Positions 26,426 through 34,552 of a stretch of DNA of 64,000 nt are shown piece after piece. A model generated the notes under the pieces. That model searched no databases, was not told the origin of the DNA, and was given only the letters and a program-made list of their open reading frames with translations. The number at the start of each line of letters is the position of its first letter. Within the stretch, counting starts at the first letter, position 1. Source of the stretch: Frateuria edaphi (lineage in GTDB: Bacteria > Pseudomonadota > Gammaproteobacteria > Xanthomonadales > Rhodanobacteraceae); the NCBI RefSeq assembly GCF_021117405.1, contig NZ_CP088251.1, positions 3,147,001 to 3,211,000 of the forward strand, in the 5' to 3' direction. The position numbers were made by a program, and so were the translations under genes.

Positions 26426-27649
26426 ATGGACATGCACGCCCGCCCTGACACGCTCCTGCTCGCCGCCGGCTGGTGGAGCGGCAGCGGCGTGGCGCGCGGC
26501 GCGCTGGCGATCCACCGCGACAGGATGGCCCCGGCCGCGTGGACGACCGCGCTACGCATCGACCTGCGCGATCACCTGGTCTTTCCCGCCCTGGTCAACG
26601 CGCACGACCACCTGCACGTCAACGCCGTGCCGCCCCTGCGCACCGGCGCGCCCTTCCCCAACAGCTACGCATGGATCGACGCCTTCCAGGCGCACTTCGC
26701 CGAGCCGTCGGTGGTCGCCGCGCTGGCGCAGCCCAAGGCCCTGCGCCTGCGCCACGGCGCACTGAAGAACCTGCTCGCCGGCACGACCTGCGTGGTCCAC
26801 CACGACCCCTGGCACCCGTCGCTCGACGAATCGGACTTCCCGGTCGCCCTGCTGCGCGACTTCGAATGGAGCTACGCGCTCGCCGGCCCCAACTACGGCC
26901 CGCCGGTGCGCGCGAGTTTCGCCGCCACGCCGCCGCAGCGGCCCTGGATGATCCACCTGGCCGAAGGCACCGACGCCACCGCCCGCGCGGAACTGGCCGA
27001 ACTGGACCGCCTCGGCTGCCTGGCCGCCAACAGCGTGCTGGTGCATGGCGTGGGCCTGGCTCCGCGTGATGTCGAGCGCGTCATCGCCGCAGGCGCCGCG
27101 GTGGTGTGGTGTCCCGGCAGCAACCGCGCCCTGCTCGGGCGCACGCTCGATCCGCGCCGCCTATGCCACGCCGGACGCCTGCTGCTGGGGAGCGATTCGC
27201 GCCTGAGCGGCGAGCGCGACCTGCTGGAAGAACTGCGCCTGGCGCTCGACCGCTATGGCCTCACGCCCACGCAGCTGCTCGGCCTGGTCACCCGCGACGC
27301 CGCGCGCATCCTCAGGCTCGCCGGCCGGGGTCGCCTGTCCCCCGGCGCGCATGCGGACCTGCTCGTGGTCGAGGACCGCGGCGGCGACCCGGTGCGCAGC
27401 CTGCTCGGCCTCGCCCGCAGCGACATCCGCGCCGTCGTGCGAGACGGCCTTCCGCGCATCGCCGATCCGGACTTCGCCGACTGGTTCGCCGCCTTCGGCA
27501 TCGACACCGTGCCGGTCACGCTGGACGGCCGCCCCAAGCTCATCGACCGCCGCCTGGCCGACGACGCGCTGCTCGCGCTCGAACCGGGCCTGGCCGCCGA
27601 CGCCATGGCCGGCGCGCGGGTGCTCGCCGCGGCGGGAGCGCACGGATGA
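26426..27649 (+). CDS. Amidohydrolase-superfamily metal-dependent hydrolase
   Basis: A 407-residue cytosolic protein of the cytosine-deaminase/ATZ-TRZ-like branch. Metal ligands include the HDHLH motif in LVNAHDHLHVNA, a later His in MIHLAEGTDATARAELAEL, His in NSVLVHGVGLAPRD and Asp in LLLGSDSRLSG. The end contains ARILRLAGRGRLSPGAHADLLVV, the conserved composite-domain return strand. Such enzymes deaminate or hydrolyse cyclic nitrogen compounds. A role in a polysaccharide locus is unusual; coupling to methyltransferases and a radical SAM enzyme suggests it edits a modifying group. The substrate is not predictable. Confidence 0.82.
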   Translation: MDMHARPDTLLLAAGWWSGSGVARGALAIHRDRMAPAAWTTALRIDLRDHLVFPALVNAHDHLHVNAVPPLRTGAPFPNSYAWIDAFQAHFAEPSVVAALAQPKALRLRHGALKNLLAGTTCVVHHDPWHPSLDESDFPVALLRDFEWSYALAGPNYGPPVRASFAATPPQRPWMIHLAEGTDATARAELAELDRLGCLAANSVLVHGVGLAPRDVERVIAAGAAVVWCPGSNRALLGRTLDPRRLCHAGRLLLGSDSRLSGERDLLEELRLALDRYGLTPTQLLGLVTRDAARILRLAGRGRLSPGAHADLLVVEDRGGDPVRSLLGLARSDIRAVVRDGLPRIADPDFADWFAAFGIDTVPVTLDGRPKLIDRRLADDALLALEPGLAADAMAGARVLAAAGAHG

Positions 27650-28341
27650 CCCTGCCCCCCGTGCTCGATCCGCTGGCCGCCTACGACCTGTGGGCGCCCG
27701 ACTATCCCGCCCACGCGCACAACCCGGTGATGCAGGCCGAAGAGCGCGCGATGCTCGAACTGTTGCCGGCCGACCTCACCGGCCTCACCGTGCTCGACGC
27801 CGGTTGCGGCAGCGGCCGCTACATGCGCCACGCGCTGCGCCGCGGCGCCGCCCGCGTGACCGGCGTCGATCTCTCGCCGGCGATGCTGCACCGCGCCGCC
27901 GCGGCACCGTATGGCGGCGCTGCGTTGCCGGTGGCCCAGGCCCGCCTCACCGCCCTGCCGCTGCCCGACGCGATGGCGGATATCACCATCTGCGGCCTGG
28001 TCATCGGCCATCTCGAAGCCCTCGGCCCCGCGTTGGCCGAACTGCGCCGCGTGACCCGTCCCGGCGGCGCGCTGCTGATCAGCGACATCCACCCGATCGG
28101 CCCCGCGCTCGGCTGGCTGCGCGACTTCAAGGCCGGCGGACAACGCTACGCCGTGCGCCACACGCAACACCTCTACAGCCACTGGCACGCCGCCTGCGCC
28201 GCGCTGGACCTGGCCATCGAGGAAGTGCGCGAACCCATGCTCGATCCCACGCTCATTCCCGACGGCGCGCACTTCGACCGCGTCGCGCTCGAGGTGCCGG
28301 TGGCGCTGGTGTTCCGGCTGCGCCGCCGCCCCGCCTCTTGA
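27646..28341 (+). CDS. SAM-dependent class I methyltransferase
   Basis: A 231-residue methyltransferase overlapping the amidohydrolase stop by four bases. It begins AAYDLWAPDYPAHAHNPVM and has motif I LTVLDAGCGSGRYMRHAL, motif II VTGVDLSPAMLHRAA and motif IV region MADITICGLVIGHLEAL, then LRRVTRPGGALLISDIHP. The opening resembles BioC/UbiE-type enzymes, but no biotin or ubiquinone context is present. It differs from the 25570 enzyme in length and C-terminus, so the two probably act on different positions or acceptors. The substrate is unknown. Confidence 0.85.
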   Translation: MTLPPVLDPLAAYDLWAPDYPAHAHNPVMQAEERAMLELLPADLTGLTVLDAGCGSGRYMRHALRRGAARVTGVDLSPAMLHRAAAAPYGGAALPVAQARLTALPLPDAMADITICGLVIGHLEALGPALAELRRVTRPGGALLISDIHPIGPALGWLRDFKAGGQRYAVRHTQHLYSHWHAACAALDLAIEEVREPMLDPTLIPDGAHFDRVALEVPVALVFRLRRRPAS

Positions 28342-28355
28342 ACGGTAACCGTGCC

Positions 28356-29867
28356 ATGACTCGCCGACCCCACACGCTGCTGATCAATCCCACCATCGCC
28401 TCGCGCCACAGCGCGCGCTTCCCGCTCGCGCTGCTGAACCTGGCCGCGGCGCTCGACCGCCACGGCGAGAGCCGGATCATCGACGGCAACATCGACCGCG
28501 ACACCGTGGCCGAAGTGCTGCGCGTGCTCGACCACGAATCCTTCGACGCGGTCGGCATGACGGTGATGGGCGGTCCGCACGTGCCCGAGGCGATCCGTTT
28601 GTCCAGGGCGATCCGCGAGCACTCGCCCGGCCTGCCGATCGTCTGGGGCAGCTACTTCCCCACGCTGTTCACCGACGCGGCGCTCAACGCGCCCTACGTC
28701 GACTACGCCGTGCGCGGCCAGGGCGAGGACACGCTCGTCGAACTGGTCTCCGCGCTGACCGGCGAAGGCCCGCCGCTGTCCGCGATCGCCGGCCTTTCGT
28801 GGAAGGACGGCGATCGCATCGTGCACAACCCGGCGCGTCCGTTCTCGCGCGGCAACCCGCCACCGCTGCTGCCCTACGAAAAGCTCGGCGATCCCCGCAA
28901 GTACCTCTCCCGCACCTTCCTCGGCCACCGTACCGTCGCGCACCAGGCCGCGCTCGGCTGCCGCTACCACTGCACCTTCTGCGGCGTGGCGGCGATGTTC
29001 GGCGGCGCCACGGCGTTGCCCACCGCGGCACGGCTGGAGCGTGAGCTCGGCTATCTCAAATACGACGTTGGCGCCGACTCGGTGCAGTTCTTCGACCACA
29101 ACTTCTTCGACCGCGAGGCGGAGATGGTGCCGCTGCTCGAAGTGCTGGCGCGGCTGGAACTGCCCTGGTGGTGCTTCGCCCGCGCCGACGCGCTGATCAA
29201 CCTGTCCGAGGAAAGCTGGAAGCTGGTGCGCAGGAGCCGCCTGCGCATGGCCTACATCGGCGCCGAGTCGCCCGACGGGCAGATGCTCAAGGAAATCCGC
29301 AAGGGCACGCGTCCCGACCAGACGCTCGAAGTGGCGGAGGTCTGCCGCCGCCACGGCGTGATCCCCGAGTTCTCCTTCATGGTCGCGCCGCCCACGCACA
29401 CCGAGGAGGAGACCGAACAGACCTTCGACTTCATCCGCCAGTTGAAGCGCGTGAACCCGGCCTGCGAGATCGTCATCTACATCTACACGCCGCTGCCGGA
29501 AAGTTCGATGCACGCGAAGGACCGCGGCCGCCATCGTGCAACGCCGCTGTTCGACCTGGACGGGCTCCCGGTGGTGTTCCCCGCCACGCCTGACGAATGG
29601 GCACAGCCGCAATGGGTGAACTACGCGTGCCACGCCGATGCGCCGTGGCTGGACGAGCGCCTGCGCCGGCGCATCGACGACTTCGTGACCGTGCTGCGCT
29701 GCCGCTACCCCACCGTGCAGGACATGCGCGCGCCGCATTGGGCCAAGCGCACGTTGAGCGCGATGGCCGCCTGGCGCTATCGCATCGGCCACTACGACCG
29801 CCCGTGGGAGCTGCGTCTGGCCAACCGCTTCGTGCAGTTGCGCCTGCCGCAGGTGCAGGGACTCTAG
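28356..29867 (+). CDS. B12-binding-domain radical SAM protein
   Basis: A 503-residue protein. The N-terminal half (about 1-185) has the cobalamin-binding-like Rossmann fold of BchE-type enzymes (LLINPTIASRHSARFPLALLN, FDAVGMTVMGGPHVPEAIRLS), although the DxHxxG cobalamin signature is not visible. The radical SAM core contains the iron-sulfur triad CRYHCTFC and later RMAYIGAESPDGQMLKEIRKG. The C-terminus (about 390-503) is an accessory domain with many aromatic residues. Known members methylate unreactive carbons or phosphorus or rearrange rings. It follows two methyltransferases and an amidohydrolase and probably modifies the same molecule. Confidence 0.85.
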   Translation: MTRRPHTLLINPTIASRHSARFPLALLNLAAALDRHGESRIIDGNIDRDTVAEVLRVLDHESFDAVGMTVMGGPHVPEAIRLSRAIREHSPGLPIVWGSYFPTLFTDAALNAPYVDYAVRGQGEDTLVELVSALTGEGPPLSAIAGLSWKDGDRIVHNPARPFSRGNPPPLLPYEKLGDPRKYLSRTFLGHRTVAHQAALGCRYHCTFCGVAAMFGGATALPTAARLERELGYLKYDVGADSVQFFDHNFFDREAEMVPLLEVLARLELPWWCFARADALINLSEESWKLVRRSRLRMAYIGAESPDGQMLKEIRKGTRPDQTLEVAEVCRRHGVIPEFSFMVAPPTHTEEETEQTFDFIRQLKRVNPACEIVIYIYTPLPESSMHAKDRGRHRATPLFDLDGLPVVFPATPDEWAQPQWVNYACHADAPWLDERLRRRIDDFVTVLRCRYPTVQDMRAPHWAKRTLSAMAAWRYRIGHYDRPWELRLANRFVQLRLPQVQGL

Positions 29868-29869
29868 CG

Positions 29870-31030
29870 ATGAATCCGCACGTGGCGCAGGTCAGTTTCC
29901 TGCCCGCGCCGGCGGGACTCACCGGCGCGCAGGTGCTGGAGCGCTGGCCATCGCTGGCCGACATCGCCGAAGCGGCGGCCAGCGCCGGCACGCGCATCTG
30001 CGTGGTGCAGGCGGCCGCGCACGCGGAACGACTGAGCCGGCATGGTGTGGACTACCACTTCGTCGACGTGCGCGGCACGCGCCGGCGCGAGCGCGGCCGG
30101 CGCGTGGCGACCCTGCTCGCCGCGCTCGGCGTGGAACTCGCGCACGTGCACAGCTTTGGCTTCCCGGAAGAGTCCCACGCGCTGGCGCAACATCTGCCGC
30201 GCGTGCCGCTGCTGTTCCAGGACCACGCCGACCGCGCGCCGCGGCGCTGGTGGCGCCGCTGGCAGTGGCGCCAGCGCTACCGCGCGATGGCGGGCGTGGC
30301 GTTCACCGCGCCGGAACTGGCCTGGCCGTTCGCCGCCGCCGGCGTGCTACAGCCGTCCACGCGGCTGTTCGCGATCCCCGAATCCAGCTGCCGCTTCCAG
30401 CCCGGCGACCGCGAGCGCGCGCGCACCGAAACGGGCCTGTACGGTCATCCGGCGGTGCTGTGGGTGGGGCATCTTCAGCCCGGCAAGGATCCGCTCACCG
30501 CCCTCGATGGTGTCGCGCTCGCCGCGCAGAAACTGCCGGGCCTGCAGCTCTGGTGCGCTTACGGCCACGCGCCGCTGATCGGAAAGCTCCAGGCGCGCAT
30601 CGAACGCGACCCGTGGCTCGCCGGCCGCGTGCACCTGCTGGGCAAGGTCCCGCACGCGCGGATCGAGACCCTGATGCAAGCCGCCGACCTGTTCCTCTCC
30701 GCCAGCCATGCCGAGAGCTGCGGCTTTGCCGCGCTGGAAGCGATGGCCTGCGGCACCGCACCGGTACTCAGCGACATCCCCTCCTTCCGCGCGCTCACCG
30801 GCGACGGCAAGGTCGGCCGGCTGTGGCGTTGCGGCGATGCGCGCGCGCTGTCCCGGGCGCTGGTCGCCGCCGCACTCGAGCGCATGCCGCCCGAACAGAT
30901 ACGCGCCCACTTCGATGCCACGCTCTCCTTCGCCGCGGTCGGCCAACGCTGGCGCGACGCTTACCTGCAGTTGCTGCAGAGCCGCCGCGACGCCTACGCC
31001 CTGGAGAACCGGCCCGGGAGCCTCGCGTGA
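29870..31030 (+). CDS. Family 4-type glycosyltransferase
   Basis: A 386-residue GT-B fold enzyme. The C-terminal donor-binding half shows AVLWVGHLQPGKDPLTALDG, GRVHLLGKVPHARIETLMQAADLFLSASHAESCGFAALEAMACGTAPVLSD, where the E-x7-E motif is the hallmark of GT4 enzymes. The N-terminal acceptor domain is atypical, with AHVHSFGFPEESHALAQHL and an arginine- and tryptophan-rich PRRWWRRWQWRQRYRA near residue 125. That patch suggests membrane association. The start is two bases after the radical SAM stop. The sugar donor is not predictable. Confidence 0.87.
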   Translation: MNPHVAQVSFLPAPAGLTGAQVLERWPSLADIAEAAASAGTRICVVQAAAHAERLSRHGVDYHFVDVRGTRRRERGRRVATLLAALGVELAHVHSFGFPEESHALAQHLPRVPLLFQDHADRAPRRWWRRWQWRQRYRAMAGVAFTAPELAWPFAAAGVLQPSTRLFAIPESSCRFQPGDRERARTETGLYGHPAVLWVGHLQPGKDPLTALDGVALAAQKLPGLQLWCAYGHAPLIGKLQARIERDPWLAGRVHLLGKVPHARIETLMQAADLFLSASHAESCGFAALEAMACGTAPVLSDIPSFRALTGDGKVGRLWRCGDARALSRALVAAALERMPPEQIRAHFDATLSFAAVGQRWRDAYLQLLQSRRDAYALENRPGSLA

Positions 31031-32151
31031 AACTCGCCCTCGTCGTCCCCGGCGGCGTCGACCGCAGCGGCGAAAACCGCGTCATCCCCGCCCTGCTGGC
31101 CCTCATCAAGCGGCTGGCGCAGGCGCACGAGGTGCACGTCTTCGCGCTGCGCCAGGAAGCGGCCCCCGCGACGTGGCCACTGGCCGGCGCGACCGTCCAC
31201 AACATCGGCGACGGCTGGCAACGCTGGCGCGCCTTCCGCGCGATCGCCGCCGAACACCGCCGCGCCCCGTTCGACCGCATCCACGCCATCTTCTCCGGCC
31301 GCTGCGGCCAGGTCGCCGCCGCCGCTGGCCTGTGGCTGCACTGCCCCACCCTGGTCCACGTCGCCGGCGGCGAACTCGTCGCCCTGCGCGACATCCACTA
31401 CGGCGGCCGCCTTAACTGGCGCGGCCGCCTGAGCGAAGCCATCGTCCTGCGCTGCGCCGACCAGGTCACCGCCGCCAGCACCCCGATCATCGACGCACTC
31501 CGCGCCCTCGGCATCCGGGCCCAGCGCGTCCCCTTGGGCGTCGACCTCACCGCCTGGCCCCCGCAATCCCCCCGCCGCCGTGGCCCCGGCCCCGCTCGCC
31601 TGCTCCACGTCGCCAGCCTCAACCGGGTGAAGGACCAACCTACCCTGCTGCGCGCACTGGCCGAACTGGTCAAACGCGGAACCGACTTCCGCATGGACAT
31701 CGTCGGCGTCGATACGCTCGATGGCGAAATGCAGCGCCTCGCCACCCAACTGGGCCTGGACGAGCACGTCCGCTTCCTCGGTTTCCGCACCCAGCGCGAA
31801 CTGCACCCGCTCATGAGGGCCGCGCATCTGCTCGTCATGTCTTCGCGCCACGAAACCGGACCGCTCGTGCTGCTGGAAGCTGCCGTCGCCGGCATACCAA
31901 CCGCCGGTACGCACGTCGGCCACCTCGGCGAATGGTTCCCAGCCGCCGCTCTCGCCGTCCCGACCGGCGACGGCACCGCCCTCGCCGATGCGATCGAACG
32001 CCTGTTGGACGACGAAGACCTCCGCCTGCAACTCGCCTGGTCCGCGCAACGCCGCGCCATGCGCGACGATGCCGATCACACGGCGAGGGCGTTCGAAGCG
32101 TTGTATCTGTCGTTACACGAGACACCTCCAACGCAAGCCCGGTTGCGGTGA
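31027..32151 (+). CDS. Family 4-type glycosyltransferase
   Basis: A 374-residue GT-B enzyme starting at GTG 31027, which overlaps the previous stop. The N-terminus LALVVPGGVDRSGENRVIPALLALIKRLA is the usual acceptor-domain opening. The donor half has LLHVASLNRVKDQPTLLRALAELV, VRFLGFRTQRELHPLMRAAHLLVMSSRHETGPLVLLEAAVAGIPTAGTHVGHLGE, with the E-x7-E-like motif. It is the last gene of the polysaccharide run. Toward its 3' end, bases become less GC-rich as the cassette region begins. Its specificity is unknown. Confidence 0.88.
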   Translation: MKLALVVPGGVDRSGENRVIPALLALIKRLAQAHEVHVFALRQEAAPATWPLAGATVHNIGDGWQRWRAFRAIAAEHRRAPFDRIHAIFSGRCGQVAAAAGLWLHCPTLVHVAGGELVALRDIHYGGRLNWRGRLSEAIVLRCADQVTAASTPIIDALRALGIRAQRVPLGVDLTAWPPQSPRRRGPGPARLLHVASLNRVKDQPTLLRALAELVKRGTDFRMDIVGVDTLDGEMQRLATQLGLDEHVRFLGFRTQRELHPLMRAAHLLVMSSRHETGPLVLLEAAVAGIPTAGTHVGHLGEWFPAAALAVPTGDGTALADAIERLLDDEDLRLQLAWSAQRRAMRDDADHTARAFEALYLSLHETPPTQARLR

Positions 32152-32387
32152 CCGCCAGCGACGCGCAACCTCCACGCCGCCGCGCGTTTCATACGGTTTC
32201 TTCCTCCACATCCCTAGTTATACGGAATAAACGTCCGTTAGCGTTGATATGCACGCCGTCCGTACTAACGCGACGCCTCGGGGTTTCTGCTAAAGACCTC
32301 AACCGGAGGCAATTTGCGTCGGCTTGACCGAGCGTCTTTAGCAGGGGAGGATCGGAGCATATGCCCCGATCCGGGACCCACTAAGCG
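32152..32387. other. Spacer leading into the low-GC cassette region
   Basis: Between the last glycosyltransferase gene and the first cassette gene no coding frame is convincing. GC content drops after about 32190. The stretch holds a possible attC-like site (32263-32394) and an isolated CGTTAGCG at 32236-32243 that could be a worn right-hand core. Otherwise I see nothing. Confidence 0.5.
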
Positions 32388-32394
32388 TTATAGC
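32263..32394 (+). repeat. Candidate attC-like site at the left boundary of the cassette array
   Basis: TACTAAC at 32263-32269 could be the inverse core and GTTATAGC at 32387-32394 the core site. Between them TCGGGG at 32278-32283 pairs with CCCCGA at 32364-32369, and the 11-base CTGCTAAAGAC at 32287-32297 is exactly inverted at 32334-32344. The 132-base length is within the known attC range, but the outer core pair does not match well, so it may be a composite or decayed site. Confidence 0.5.
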
Positions 32395-32398
32395 CCAT

Positions 32399-33055
32399 AT
32401 GCCCCTCTCAGCTTCTGAGTTTCGCCGAATCGTCACTGAGGTACTCGATGGGCAGGTCTCCGAGCAGCCTTGGTTCTACCTCCTACTTGCCGCTGCCACG
32501 TTCATTGGTGGCGCCTGCGGCGCGTTCCTATCCGCCTATTTCAAGAAGCGCGGCGAGACCCTCGCCACTAAAGCGGATTTCAACGGACTTTTAGCTCAAC
32601 TACGGCAGAGCACACACTTGGCGGAAGAAATCAAGGCCGATATTCAAACGAAGTACGGAGAGCAGTCGACGCTTCGCGCGCTTTTACGCGAACGCACCGA
32701 GTCAATAGTTATGGCCACCTTCGAACTAGAAAGCTGGCTTGGAGAGGCAAGAGCCCGTGCATTCCAAGGCGAATCTTTTGAATCGGACAGCAGCCCAATG
32801 TCAAAAATCTCCGCGCTCAGGGACATATACTTCCCCGATATCGGCATCGAGTTTACGGAGCTAAGGCTGCGTTATATCGAGTACATTCAATGGCTACTTG
32901 GCCTTCAGGGAGCGCGCCTTACCTCTGGCGGCAACGTTGAGATGATGCAGCCACACATCGTCACCTTTAACAACGTCTATCAACCTTTTTCGGCGGCCTT
33001 AGCGCCCTTCCGCGCAAAGGTCATCGCTTCGGCGAGAGCGCGTGGTGGGCTATAA
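32399..33055 (+). CDS. Cassette-encoded membrane-anchored protein of unknown function
   Basis: A 218-residue protein I cannot assign to a named family. It has one hydrophobic segment near residues 26-46 (FYLLLAAATFIGGACGAFLSAYF) followed by basic residues and a probable coiled coil (about 48-105, with LAQLRQSTHLAEEIKADIQ). The C-terminal half is soluble and helical, probably cytoplasmic. Many uncharacterised cassette and mobile-element proteins share the 'KKRGETLATKADF' type of linker after the anchor. The ATG lies five bases from the cassette boundary core with no visible Shine-Dalgarno. Codons are far richer in A/T at third positions than in neighbours. Confidence 0.8.
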   Translation: MPLSASEFRRIVTEVLDGQVSEQPWFYLLLAAATFIGGACGAFLSAYFKKRGETLATKADFNGLLAQLRQSTHLAEEIKADIQTKYGEQSTLRALLRERTESIVMATFELESWLGEARARAFQGESFESDSSPMSKISALRDIYFPDIGIEFTELRLRYIEYIQWLLGLQGARLTSGGNVEMMQPHIVTFNNVYQPFSAALAPFRAKVIASARARGGL

Positions 33056-33112
33056 GAATTCATGCGAGCCGGCGCCCGATTCGCGCCGCGGGCTTGATTC
33101 AAGCGTTAGCGC
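33049..33112 (+). repeat. attC-like site of cassette 1
   Basis: Inverse core GCTATAAG at 33049-33056 contains the gene's stop codon. An imperfect stem follows, with inner pairs GGCGC at 33071-33075 and GCGCC at 33083-33087, then GGCTTGATTCAAGC leading into the core GTTAGCGC at 33105-33112. The cassette boundary is between 33105 and 33106. The ...TTCAAGCGTTAG end matches the classic right half of attC sites. Confidence 0.75.
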
Positions 33113-33136
33113 GCAGGGACAGCTAAGGGGTACTCG

Positions 33137-33838
33137 ATGCTAGACCTCGTAACGACTTCGTTCTACATAAAAGCTCCGCTGTTCAAAAAAGAAGCCTTCG
33201 AAAGATATTCAACTGAACTATTTGACGAGTGGGACCGGCACGTCGAAAAGCATCTTGCGTTATCTGACTACGCTGTCACACTCGTCGTCGAAGAAGGATC
33301 GATCAAAGGCGTCGCAAGGGTCGGTGCAGCGGTGGGCGCGCTTTACCTTGCCATCGGCAACTACGGAAGCTTTATCTCGGGAATGCAAATTATTCGAGAA
33401 CAGGCTGCCTACGTAAGTAACACGCTCTTTGATGAGGCAAAGCACAGGTTTGGTTGCAAGGGCACGCGTGGCAACTCTAAGCAAACTGGCGGAGAGGTCT
33501 ACTACCTCAAGAACCTTTTCGAACGAGTGCAGCGCGGTCAAGTCACTCCAAACCAAGCAGTGGCCGAAGTACAAGATCGGTGGGGACACGAAGCATCCAA
33601 TTCACCACAGTTCATGCAAGAGTTAGCTCAAAGCCTCGCACGCGCGCCGCGGCATCCTGAGCAACTCCCGATGGCGGATGAGTTTTGGGAACCCTGCGGC
33701 GAGCCAGAAGCGCCGCCTTTCGCGCCAAAGCTGCGTCGTCCCGCGCCTCCCGGGAAGCCCGTCCCACAACAATACAGAATAGAAATATTTCGCCCTAAGA
33801 AAGGCGGCCTCAAGAAGGTCAAGCTCACAAAATTGTAA
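33137..33838 (+). CDS. Cassette-encoded protein of unknown function
   Basis: A 233-residue protein without recognisable family. The first third is soluble and acidic (PLFKKEAFERYSTELFDEWDRH). A moderately hydrophobic stretch follows at about 54-82 (IKGVARVGAAVGALYLAIGNYGSFISGM), possibly one membrane helix. Then comes a basic, helical middle and a proline-rich, lysine-ending tail (RPKKGGLKKVKLTKL) that could bind nucleic acid or acidic lipid. AAGGGG at 33125-33130 gives a good ribosome binding site. The TAA stop lies in the inverse-core position of the following attC-like site. Base composition is clearly lower in GC than the flanking chromosome. Confidence 0.78.
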   Translation: MLDLVTTSFYIKAPLFKKEAFERYSTELFDEWDRHVEKHLALSDYAVTLVVEEGSIKGVARVGAAVGALYLAIGNYGSFISGMQIIREQAAYVSNTLFDEAKHRFGCKGTRGNSKQTGGEVYYLKNLFERVQRGQVTPNQAVAEVQDRWGHEASNSPQFMQELAQSLARAPRHPEQLPMADEFWEPCGEPEAPPFAPKLRRPAPPGKPVPQQYRIEIFRPKKGGLKKVKLTKL

Positions 33839-33902
33839 ACCGAGCCTTGCGCGCCAACTACCCACTCACTCTGGCGCGTGCCGCTTAACTCAATCGTTAG
33901 GC
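33833..33902 (+). repeat. attC-like site of cassette 2
   Basis: The core GTTAGGC is at 33896-33902, preceded by GCTTAACTCAATC, close to the classic GCTTAACTCAAGCGTTAG right half. CGCGCCA at 33850-33856 pairs with TGGCGCG at 33872-33878. The inverse core, TGTAAAC at about 33834-33840, holds the stop codon but is a poor match to the consensus. The boundary is between 33896 and 33897. Confidence 0.7.
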
Positions 33903-33908
33903 ACTCAG

Positions 33909-34487
33909 ATGGAGCTCATGGCTATTCCAGACTGCACAACTTGGGAATGCGTGAACAGCTTTAGCGAATGGCTATCTGCTTTCGGGACAATTGCAGCTGT
34001 AGCAGTCGCTCTCTGGTTGGCCCTAAGAGATCACATGCTGCACATGCGAGCGACTTTCAATACTGCCGTCACCACACTTACTCGTACTGACACGCTAGAC
34101 AATCATGGTTTCATGCTTGAATTCACAAACATCGGCGCCCGTCCCATCACTGTGACTGGGCACGAGTGGCAATTGCCCTTTCAGAAGCATCGCCTGCTCT
34201 TTATGCCTCACATGGATGTTCGCTCCGCCGCCATCACTACTCGGCTACCGTGCGAACTGACTGACGGCAAGTCCGGGCACGTGTTTTACCCCGATGACTT
34301 CTTTTTAGAGCTCGAAGACCGAGAAAAGGCATTGTTTCATCCCAACCGGCTCATTGCCTACCTGAGGATTCGATTCTTCAAAATCCTTATTGGAACCTCA
34401 GTGGGCAAGAAGGTTCACGTTGCCATTAGGCGCCCCGCCAGGGATGCACTTTGGGCGCAGTATGTGGAGTCCCGGCACGATGGCTAA
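33909..34487 (+). CDS. Cassette-encoded membrane-anchored protein of unknown function
   Basis: A 192-residue protein with one membrane helix near residues 20-39 (WLSAFGTIAAVAVALWLALR) and a soluble C-terminal domain. That domain has a probable immunoglobulin-like beta-sandwich feel (FMLEFTNIGARPITVTGHEWQLP), a type common in phage, cassette and defence-island genes of unknown role. The start ATG is 11 bases after the cassette core; a second in-frame ATG four codons in is possible. The stop TAA sits in GGCTAAC, the inverse core. I do not assign a function. Confidence 0.8.
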   Translation: MELMAIPDCTTWECVNSFSEWLSAFGTIAAVAVALWLALRDHMLHMRATFNTAVTTLTRTDTLDNHGFMLEFTNIGARPITVTGHEWQLPFQKHRLLFMPHMDVRSAAITTRLPCELTDGKSGHVFYPDDFFLELEDREKALFHPNRLIAYLRIRFFKILIGTSVGKKVHVAIRRPARDALWAQYVESRHDG

Positions 34488-34517
34488 CAATCCGAAACCG
34501 ATCCAAACCGGGGTCGG
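34482..34517 (+). repeat. Worn attC-like right end of cassette 3
   Basis: GGCTAACAATCCG at 34482-34494 is a good inverse core and left arm; a short imperfect pairing follows (CCGAAACC with GGGGTCGG ending at 34517). No core GTTRRRY is found downstream, so the right half has been lost or has diverged. This marks the end of the recognisable array. Confidence 0.6.
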
Positions 34518-34552
34518 AGTGCACCTTTGCTACTGCGGACACAAAAAAACAG

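Larger units (their letters stand above)
32388..34517 (+). mobile_element. Integron gene-cassette array without integrase (CALIN-like), three cassettes
   Basis: Cassette 1 is 32388-33105, cassette 2 is 33106-33896 and cassette 3 runs from 33897 to a worn right end near 34517. Each holds one plus-strand gene near its left edge, and each gene's stop codon lies in the inverse-core position of the following attC-like site (CTATAAG, TGTAAAC, GGCTAAC). For cassette 1 the 5' end TTATAGC is complementary to its own 3' inverse core GCTATAA, and cassette 3 (TTAGGC with GGCTAAC) nearly so. That is the expected signature of a circular cassette. GC content and codon use differ sharply from flanking genes. 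No intI gene is in the window. Confidence 0.75.
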
